Of a DNA stretch of 64,000 nt, positions 58,833 through 64,000 are shown piece by piece. The number at the start of each line of letters is the position of its first letter. Positions within the stretch are counted from its first letter, which is position 1. The notes below the pieces were generated by a model that ran no database searches, had not been told where the DNA came from, and was given only the letters and a program-made list of their open reading frames with translations. The position numbers and the translations under genes were made by a program. Source of the stretch: UBA5109 sp964606735 (lineage in GTDB: Bacteria > Pseudomonadota > Gammaproteobacteria > Pseudomonadales > Pseudohongiellaceae); the NCBI GenBank assembly GCA_964606735.1, contig CAZSHI010000003.1:62001-126000 (forward strand). Direction: 5' to 3'.

Positions 58833-59552
58833 ATGCGAACCCGAATATTTGCCTTTCTTGCCAGCCTGTCCATCATAACGCCGAGCCAATCCTGGGCAGA
58901 GGCCCTCGAACAAAGTGGTGAATTTGGCGGCGTCGACCTGCGCTATCGCGTCATTCTGCCAGACAACTATGATCCCACGTCCACCTATCCCACCGTTTTG
59001 CATTTTGCCGGTGGATCTCAAAACTGGCGCATCGTGGTCAGCAGTACGGAATCCGACTGGCGTGCAGTGGCTGAGAATAGCGGATATATTGTCATCAGCC
59101 CTGCAGCACCCAATGGGGAGCTGTTCTTTCGCGAGGGCGCACGTGTATTTCCCGAGTTTCTTGACCATATCCTGGCAAACTATCCTGTCGCTGACGGCAA
59201 GCTACATGTGACCGGACATTCCAATGGTGGACTGAGCGCTTTTCATATTGCTTCACTCTATCCTCACTATTTTATTTCCGTCACGGGTTATCCCGGTCTG
59301 CTTGGTAACAACAATTCCGCACAGTTTGAAGCACTCGCTTCCCTGTGTATTTTCATGCATGTCGGTGATAGTGACCCCAGCTGGCGTTCAGCTATGAACG
59401 CCCAGTTTCTAGCCATGCAAGGCCTCGACTACGAGGTCAGTTTCCGCGTGGAAAACAATCAGGTCCATCGCCTAAAAGTCAGCGAGAACAACCTGCAAGC
59501 ACGTTTGTTGATGGAACTGGAACAGGCAAGAACGTCCTGTCTCGAACCCTGA
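58833..59552 (+). CDS. Secreted esterase/phospholipase-like alpha/beta hydrolase
   Basis: A 239-residue secreted hydrolase. The signal peptide is IFAFLASLSIITPSQSWA. The mature part starts FGGVDLRYRVILPDNYDPTS, with the oxyanion segment PTVLHFAGGSQNWR. The nucleophile elbow is LHVTGHSNGGLSAFHIASLY (Ser in GHSNG), the acid in IFMHVGDSDPSWR, and the His in NNQVHRLK. This is a compact carboxylesterase/PHB-depolymerase-like fold; the substrate is unknown. The gene lies just downstream of the exact FNR box and six bases before apbE, so both may share that control. Confidence 0.83.
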   Translation: MRTRIFAFLASLSIITPSQSWAEALEQSGEFGGVDLRYRVILPDNYDPTSTYPTVLHFAGGSQNWRIVVSSTESDWRAVAENSGYIVISPAAPNGELFFREGARVFPEFLDHILANYPVADGKLHVTGHSNGGLSAFHIASLYPHYFISVTGYPGLLGNNNSAQFEALASLCIFMHVGDSDPSWRSAMNAQFLAMQGLDYEVSFRVENNQVHRLKVSENNLQARLLMELEQARTSCLEP

Positions 59553-59558
59553 ACCGGC

Positions 59559-60602
59559 ATGTTGCTAACCCTGCTTCTACGTTATCTGCAACAAGCCATG
59601 CCGCTCGTTGTGCTTGTCGGTTTGAGCGCATGCACACAGCAGCATGATCAGCCTGGCCAGCAACTCAATGGCACCATAATGGGCACCACTTATGCCATAA
59701 GTCTGCTCGGCGAAGATGGCATTAATGCTGAAGAAATCTCAGCAAAGCTGATTGCCCTGGATGCCAGCATGACGAGCTACCGCGACGATTCCGAGCTGAT
59801 GCAACTCAATCAGGCTGCCTTGAATACCTGGATAGAAGTTTCCACCCCGCTGTTTGAAGTTCTGCTGCTTGCTCAGGAAATTTCACGCCTCAGTGAAGGG
59901 GCCTTCGATATCACTGTCGCACCCCTCGTCAACTTGTGGGGCTTTGGCCCAACAGTCAGGAGCTTCGACAGTCCGCCGGATTCTGACAGCATCTCGGCTA
60001 TGATGCAGAATGTCGGATTTGAAAACCTGCAACTGCATCCCTCGCAACCGGCAGTGCTCAAACAGCGGGATATCACCTTGGACCTTTCCGGCATTGCCAA
60101 AGGTTACGCCGTAGATCAGATTGCCGAGATGCTCAATGCTCATGGCATCAACAACTACCTGGTTGAAATTGGTGGAGAAATTCGCAGCCGTGGCCTGAAT
60201 GCTGACGCAGCGCCCTGGCGTATTGCGATTGAAATACCTGACAGTTCACTGGTCCACAGATCAGCACAGCGCATTATTCAACTCAGTGACCAGGGCCTGG
60301 CAACTTCTGGTGATTACCGTAATTTTTTTGAACTGGACGGCGAACGCTATTCTCACACCATCAACCCACAAAGCGGCCGTCCCGTTCAGCATCAACTGGC
60401 ATCGGTCACGGTTATCTCGCCCAGTGCCGCGCAGGCGGATGCGCTTGCCACGGCCTTTAGTGTACTGGGTGAATCTGCTGGCATGCGTCTGGCCGAAGAG
60501 CAGCAAATAGCGGCCTATTTTCTGGTGCGGGAAGGTGAGAGCTTTTCAGAATCCTATTCCTCCGCTTTTGCATCGTTTCTGTCAGGCACAGAAAATCCCT
60601 AA
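59559..60602 (+). CDS. apbE: ApbE, FAD:protein FMN transferase (lipoprotein)
   Basis: A 347-residue lipoprotein. The lipobox LSAC (about 25) follows a hydrophobic signal. Family features are GTIMGTTYAISLLG, LDASMTSYRDDSELMQLNQA, GAFDITVAPLVNLWGFGP, LDLSGIAKGYAVDQIAEML, YLVEIGGEIRSRG, and SGDYRNFFELDGERYSHTIN followed by PQSGRP with the Mg2+ site. ApbE attaches FMN to Thr/Ser of extracytosolic proteins, such as Na+-NQR subunits or FMN-binding domains, using FAD (established). No acceptor protein is visible in this window. Its position beside an FNR box and a cytochrome-porin raises the idea of flavinylated electron transfer, which is inference. Confidence 0.93.
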   Translation: MLLTLLLRYLQQAMPLVVLVGLSACTQQHDQPGQQLNGTIMGTTYAISLLGEDGINAEEISAKLIALDASMTSYRDDSELMQLNQAALNTWIEVSTPLFEVLLLAQEISRLSEGAFDITVAPLVNLWGFGPTVRSFDSPPDSDSISAMMQNVGFENLQLHPSQPAVLKQRDITLDLSGIAKGYAVDQIAEMLNAHGINNYLVEIGGEIRSRGLNADAAPWRIAIEIPDSSLVHRSAQRIIQLSDQGLATSGDYRNFFELDGERYSHTINPQSGRPVQHQLASVTVISPSAAQADALATAFSVLGESAGMRLAEEQQIAAYFLVREGESFSESYSSAFASFLSGTENP

Positions 60603-60695
60603 GCGTGATAGCCGATGATGCAAGCTTCGGGAAATTAGTTTGAGTTGCCCAAATCAGTGGGTTACATTGCCCTTTTGTTGAAGCGTAGGGACAAA

Positions 60696-61145
60696 ATGGT
60701 TTCGAAAAAAATTCTCGACAACTGCCAACTCAAACTGAAAAAAGGACTGCAAAAGTTTGGGCTGGAGCTTGGCATTGTCAGCCACATAGAGGACAACAGG
60801 TATCACTTGATTGCCGTAGATGATGCCAGCAGCACTTTCAAGGCCGGCAGCAGTTTCCAGCTCGGGGATACCTAATGCCGGGAAGTTTTCAACAAGGCGC
60901 ATTCCATTGCCATTCCACAACAGGGACTGACCCGGGAAATTCAGGACCACCCACTGTACCCTGTCATGCCACTGCAGGCCTATCTGTCCTCACCCATTAT
61001 GTTTAATGGCAAAATATGGGGCACCATCAATTTCAGCTCCCAACACCCTAGGGAACCTTTCGGTCCCGACGATATACTCTTCAACGAGCGCCTGGCAGCC
61101 GATATCTCCACCAGCCTCTTTGAAGAAAAAGATACAACAGTTTAG
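60696..61145 (+). pseudogene. GAF-domain protein gene split by an in-frame TAA
   Basis: Read through, this is a 149-residue GAF-domain protein. The first part (MVSKKILDNCQLKLKKGLQK, FGLELGIVSHIEDNRYHLIA) ends at FQLGDT, then TAA (60873-60875), then CREVFNKAHSIAIPQQGLT, YLSSPIMFNGKIWGTINF and FGPDDILFNERLAADISTSL. GAF domains often read L-G-D-T-Y-C here, so the stop replaces the expected Tyr codon (TAT/TAC). TAGGGA precedes the ATG. Both parts remain in the same frame. It is a nonsense mutation or a base-call error; a truncated N-terminal half alone is unlikely to fold. Confidence 0.7.
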
Positions 61146-61153
61146 GAATCATC

Positions 61154-61996
61154 ATGAACCAAGAAGCCAGCACCATCATCGACCAGCAACATGAATCCTG
61201 GAACCGTTTTGCCGCCGGCTGGAAAAAATGGGATTTGGTCAACATGCAGTTTCTGCAACCTGTCGGTGAGAAAATCATTGAGCAACTTCACCTGAAGAGT
61301 GAAAGCAAGGTGCTGGACATCGCCAGCGGCACCGGGGAACCCGGACTGAGTATTGCTGCCATCGCCAGTCAGGGGAAGGTAACTGCGCTTGATCTGTCCG
61401 AAGCCATGCTGGCCATTGCCGAAGAACATGCCGCCGAACGTCAGATCACGAATTTTGAGACACTGGCCGGCGATATTTCCTCACTGGATTTTGCCGATCA
61501 GTCGATTGATGCGATCAGCTGCCGTATGGGCTTTATGTTTTTTCCAGATATTCCCGCTGCACTCAGTGAAATGCACCGGGTTCTGAAGGATGACAGTTGG
61601 CTGGCAGCATCGGTCTGGGATATGCCGCAAAAAAATTTCTGGGTAACCGTTACCATGGGTACCATCGCTGAAATCATGCAACTTGAACCACCGCCGCCAG
61701 ATGCGCCAGGGATGTTTCGCTGCGCCAGACCCGGCTTTATGGGCAAGCATTTGCAGCAGGCCGGCTTCCGTAACATTACAGAGACCGAGATACCCACTGG
61801 ACTGAAACTCGATCCGGAAACCTATTGGGAAATGATTACCGAAGTCGGTGCACCTATCGTGGCCGCTTTGAGTCAGGCAGATTCAAAGACCCAGGAAAGC
61901 ATCCGGGATCGAGTGTTTGAAAAAATTCATGCCGCCTTCCCCGATGGCGATTTTCATTTGCAGGCGAGCGCCATCGTGATTGCCGGTCAACGCTGA
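61154..61996 (+). CDS. Class I SAM-dependent methyltransferase
   Basis: A 280-residue cytosolic methyltransferase. The Rossmann motif I is SKVLDIASGTGEPGLSIAAI, motif II ends VTALDLSEAMLAIAEEHAAE, and motif III/IV read FETLAGDISSLDFADQSIDA and ISCRMGFMFFPDIPAALSEM. The C-terminal part (GFRNITETEIPTGLKLDPET) is of the UbiE/Methyltransf_11 type. Substrate is not known. It lies eight bases after the broken GAF gene and may have been co-transcribed with it. Confidence 0.87.
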   Translation: MNQEASTIIDQQHESWNRFAAGWKKWDLVNMQFLQPVGEKIIEQLHLKSESKVLDIASGTGEPGLSIAAIASQGKVTALDLSEAMLAIAEEHAAERQITNFETLAGDISSLDFADQSIDAISCRMGFMFFPDIPAALSEMHRVLKDDSWLAASVWDMPQKNFWVTVTMGTIAEIMQLEPPPPDAPGMFRCARPGFMGKHLQQAGFRNITETEIPTGLKLDPETYWEMITEVGAPIVAALSQADSKTQESIRDRVFEKIHAAFPDGDFHLQASAIVIAGQR

Positions 61997-62115
61997 GCTG
62001 ATCAACTGACTTGAAAAAAGCCACTTTGTCTCCATCTATGGAAGAAGCGGCTGCAGGGCTCTCATTGTCCTGCAGCCTGTACGTTTAACTTTACTAACAA
62101 CAGCATGGAGTACAG

Positions 62116-62688
62116 ATGCCAGTCCTAGAAAGAGTGCCAAATGTCGTTTTTAAAACCCGGGTTCGTGACGAAAGCGTAGAAGGCCCAAATCCTTACCGGT
62201 GGCAGGATACCAGCAGCAATGACATTTTTTCCGGAAAAAAAGTCGTTGTATTTTCATTACCAGGTGCTTTTACACCGACCTGTTCTTCCAATCATCTGCC
62301 GCGCTATGAGGAGCTTTTTGAGGAATTCAGGGCTCAGGGCGTCGATGATATCTATTGCCTGTCGGTCAATGATGCCTTTGTCATGTTTCAGTGGGCCAAA
62401 CAGGTTGGTGCAAAAGAGGTAAAAATGTTGCCTGACGGTAACGGCGAATTCACCCGCAAGATGGGTATGCTGGTAGACAAGAGCAATCTGGGCTTTGGCC
62501 TTCGTTCCTGGCGTTATTCCATGCTTGTCGATGATGGAAAAATTGAAAAAATGTTTATTGAGCCTGATCTCGATGACAATTGCCCAACAGATCCCTTCGA
62601 GGTCTCTGATGCGGATACCATGCTGGCTTACCTGAAAGGGATGAAACCACAAGGTGTATCCAAGCCGCTTCGCGAATTTGTCGGTTAA
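62116..62688 (+). CDS. Prx5-type peroxiredoxin
   Basis: A 190-residue thiol peroxidase of the Prx5/AhpE-like type. The peroxidatic Cys is C56 in LPGAFTPTCSSNHLPRYEEL (P-x3-T-x2-C active site), with the catalytic Arg in LRSWRYSMLVDDG. Some relatives carry a fused glutaredoxin domain; this one ends shortly after the peroxiredoxin fold (YLKGMKPQGVSKPLREFVG). It may therefore need a separate thiol reductant such as glutaredoxin/glutathione. A strong terminator follows. It fits the window's thiol and oxidant-defence theme. Confidence 0.9.
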   Translation: MPVLERVPNVVFKTRVRDESVEGPNPYRWQDTSSNDIFSGKKVVVFSLPGAFTPTCSSNHLPRYEELFEEFRAQGVDDIYCLSVNDAFVMFQWAKQVGAKEVKMLPDGNGEFTRKMGMLVDKSNLGFGLRSWRYSMLVDDGKIEKMFIEPDLDDNCPTDPFEVSDADTMLAYLKGMKPQGVSKPLREFVG

Positions 62689-62715
62689 TCATTCCACCTT
62701 ATTGCATCGCCTTCA

Positions 62716-62744
62716 ATCCGGCTCGCCTTGAGCCGGATTTTTTT
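62716..62744 (+). terminator. Rho-independent terminator after peroxiredoxin gene
   Basis: The arms ATCCGGCTC and GAGCCGGAT form a perfect 9-bp stem with loop GCCTT, followed by seven T residues (62738-62744). It lies 28 bases after the peroxiredoxin stop. Confidence 0.92.
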
Positions 62745-62823
62745 AACTCCCCCTAAACTATCAGTAGACCTTGTTTTTTACAAAGCAGCTTCTGTACCAT
62801 GCCAAAAAATAAAAGGGGTTCTC

Positions 62824-64000
62824 ATGTCACTTCCATTTCTTCCATTTCTTAGCCGCACAATACTGGGCTGCTGTTGTTTTCTTGCTCTGAGTACTTCAGC
62901 ACTGGCGCAAACTGCGCCGGATGTCCTGTTTATCGCCATAGATGACATGAATGACTGGGTGGAACCGCTTGGTGGACATCCACAGGCAAAAACTCCGAAT
63001 ATTACTGCACTGGCACAGCGAGGCATGCTGTTTACCAATGCCCATGCTCCGGGCGCTGCCTGCCTGCCTTCCCGTACGGCAATTCTTACGGGAGTCAGTC
63101 CTTTCAACAGTGGTATATACGAACAGGCTGGCGACTGGCGGCTCACCCCTGGGCTCATGGACCTGCCGACCCTGCCACGCTATTTCAAAGACAGCGGTTA
63201 CCGCACCCTGGGCTCGGGCAAATTATTTCATGCCCATACCTACAGCCTGGACGGTTTCCAGGGGCAGGCTGATGTTAATGCCTGGGATGCCTATTTCCCG
63301 GCACTGGACAGGCAGCTGGTGGATGAAGTCAGACCTGCTCCGGGGCAGACCCCCGGTCCGGCCCTGGGGCATGGCCGGCAGACCGGCGATTTTGATTTTT
63401 TCCCGGTAGTGGCGACGGATGCCGCCATGGGTGATGGCCAGACAGTCAACTGGGTAAACCAGCAAATAGAAGCAGCCTGGACAGGTCCACGTTTTCTGGC
63501 TGCCGGTATCTTTCGCCCACACCTACCTTGGTATGTCCCGCAACGCTATTTTGATCAGCACCCGCTGGAAAACATCATCCTGCCTGCTTACCTGGAGGAT
63601 GACACCAGTGACCTGCCGGATTCGGCGCTGTTTGGCAGTGAACGCAGCATGGGACCGGACACCATGCAATGGATTCGGCAAAATGGCGGCACCGACACCT
63701 GGCGCCGAGCCGTGCAGGGTTACCTGGCCAGCATGACGTATTCGGATGCCATGGTAGGAGAGTTGATTGATGCCCTGGATCGCAGTGGTCGTGCCGATAA
63801 CACCATCATAGTACTGTGGGCTGATCACGGCTTTCATCTCGGCGAAAAGGAACGCTGGGGCAAAATGACACTCTGGGAAGAAAGCACCCATGTTCCTTTT
63901 ATCATCGTTGCACCGGGTATCACCACCCCGGGTTCCCGCACTGACGAAGCCGTTTCCCTGCAAAGTATTTATGCCACGCTGGCCGAGTTGAGCGGACTGG
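62824..64000 (+). CDS. Secreted Cys-type sulfatase, cut by window edge
   Basis: An incomplete sulfatase of 392 visible codons that is open at the right edge. A signal peptide (ILGCCCFLALSTSALAQ) precedes APDVLFIAIDDMNDWVEPLG, the metal-binding Asp pair of the alkaline phosphatase superfamily. The catalytic site is C80-L-P-S-R84 in GAACLPSRTAILTG, where Cys would be converted to formylglycine. Later motifs are LGSGKLFHAHTY, GIFRPHLPWYVPQ and IIVLWADHGFHLGEKERWGK. This is the iduronate-2-sulfatase-like branch, which removes sulfate from polysaccharides, a marine carbohydrate theme. AAGGGG lies before the ATG. The formylglycine-generating enzyme is not in view. Confidence 0.92.
   Translation, partial: MSLPFLPFLSRTILGCCCFLALSTSALAQTAPDVLFIAIDDMNDWVEPLGGHPQAKTPNITALAQRGMLFTNAHAPGAACLPSRTAILTGVSPFNSGIYEQAGDWRLTPGLMDLPTLPRYFKDSGYRTLGSGKLFHAHTYSLDGFQGQADVNAWDAYFPALDRQLVDEVRPAPGQTPGPALGHGRQTGDFDFFPVVATDAAMGDGQTVNWVNQQIEAAWTGPRFLAAGIFRPHLPWYVPQRYFDQHPLENIILPAYLEDDTSDLPDSALFGSERSMGPDTMQWIRQNGGTDTWRRAVQGYLASMTYSDAMVGELIDALDRSGRADNTIIVLWADHGFHLGEKERWGKMTLWEESTHVPFIIVAPGITTPGSRTDEAVSLQSIYATLAELSGL

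Noticed and set aside
60873..60875. In-frame TAA as programmed read-through.
   Set aside because: No context for read-through is apparent, and the expected residue (Tyr) differs by one base from the stop.
62829..62850. Direct repeat of CTTCCATTT at the start of the sulfatase gene.
   Set aside because: It encodes part of the signal-peptide region and is only two units long, so it is not treated as a repeat element.
1..64000. tRNA, rRNA, CRISPR, insertion sequences, attachment sites or prophage.
   Set aside because: Nothing with cloverleaf, regular spaced repeats, transposase motifs or terminal inverted repeats was seen; the lone phage-type gene at 4538 has no phage neighbours.

Overview
The window looks like a draft scaffold from a gammaproteobacterium, probably aerobic to facultative and plausibly marine. 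The evidence is the combination of YheS-type ABC-F, MtfA, a PspF/PspC pair, MlaA/MlaC, full-length CinA, NfsA, a ChrR-type anti-sigma regulon, DUF5916 outer-membrane proteins, a ZnuD-like TonB receptor and a Cys-type sulfatase, at roughly half GC by eye. Coding density is high. No tRNA, rRNA, CRISPR array or insertion sequence was seen, and no stretch over 300 bases lacks a gene. Two runs of exactly 100 N (13256-13355 and 17971-18070) are nominal scaffold gaps that each cut through genes.

Layout. 1-8313: a truncated secreted protein, a two-haem cytochrome with a secreted partner, an alginate-export-like porin, a phage-type conserved protein, an ABC-F ATPase, an NHL propeller protein and a 63-residue protein. 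8494-13017: two tandem DUF5916 proteins. 13131-17796: a gapped ECF sigma gene, a nuclease, an ABC exporter, a small very basic protein, a glutathione transferase, MtfA and a DUF465 protein behind an FNR-type promoter. 17905-18238: the two tails of a psp locus whose middle is missing. 18239-21322: a tight ATP-grasp / GNAT / MgtC / 2OG-oxygenase operon. 21504-24108: glutathione-dependent formaldehyde dehydrogenase and a broken cysteine synthase-glutaredoxin fusion gene. 24111-34979: a parvulin/HupE pair, AsmA-like, MlaA and MlaC envelope lipid genes, CinA, a YfcG-like transferase and a multicopper oxidase. 35137-36554: an AraC-GyrI regulator and a separate GyrI-like protein.

36572-44938 is a coherent singlet-oxygen / photo-oxidative stress regulon: ECF sigma plus ChrR, a divergent five-gene lipid operon ending in cfa, and a DUF523-DUF1722 plus photolyase pair. 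ECF11-like promoter sequences (TGATCC-type, 18-nt spacer) sit at the expected places. 45018-49663: another ECF/anti-sigma pair, a secreted hydrolase, nitroreductase and an EAL protein. 49841-54200: a ZnuD-like receptor, a small metal-binding protein, and a periplasmic-sensor / membrane anti-sigma / ECF cassette that resembles CnrYXH in architecture.

54321-64000: a DUF4124 metallopeptidase, secreted PepF, a fused monohaem cytochrome-porin that resembles Cyc2, an exact FNR box, an esterase, ApbE, a GAF gene broken by a stop codon, a methyltransferase, a peroxiredoxin and a truncated sulfatase. The most promising candidates for new biology are the FNR-linked cytochrome-porin, the metal-sensing ECF cassette and the ATP-grasp/GNAT/oxygenase operon.
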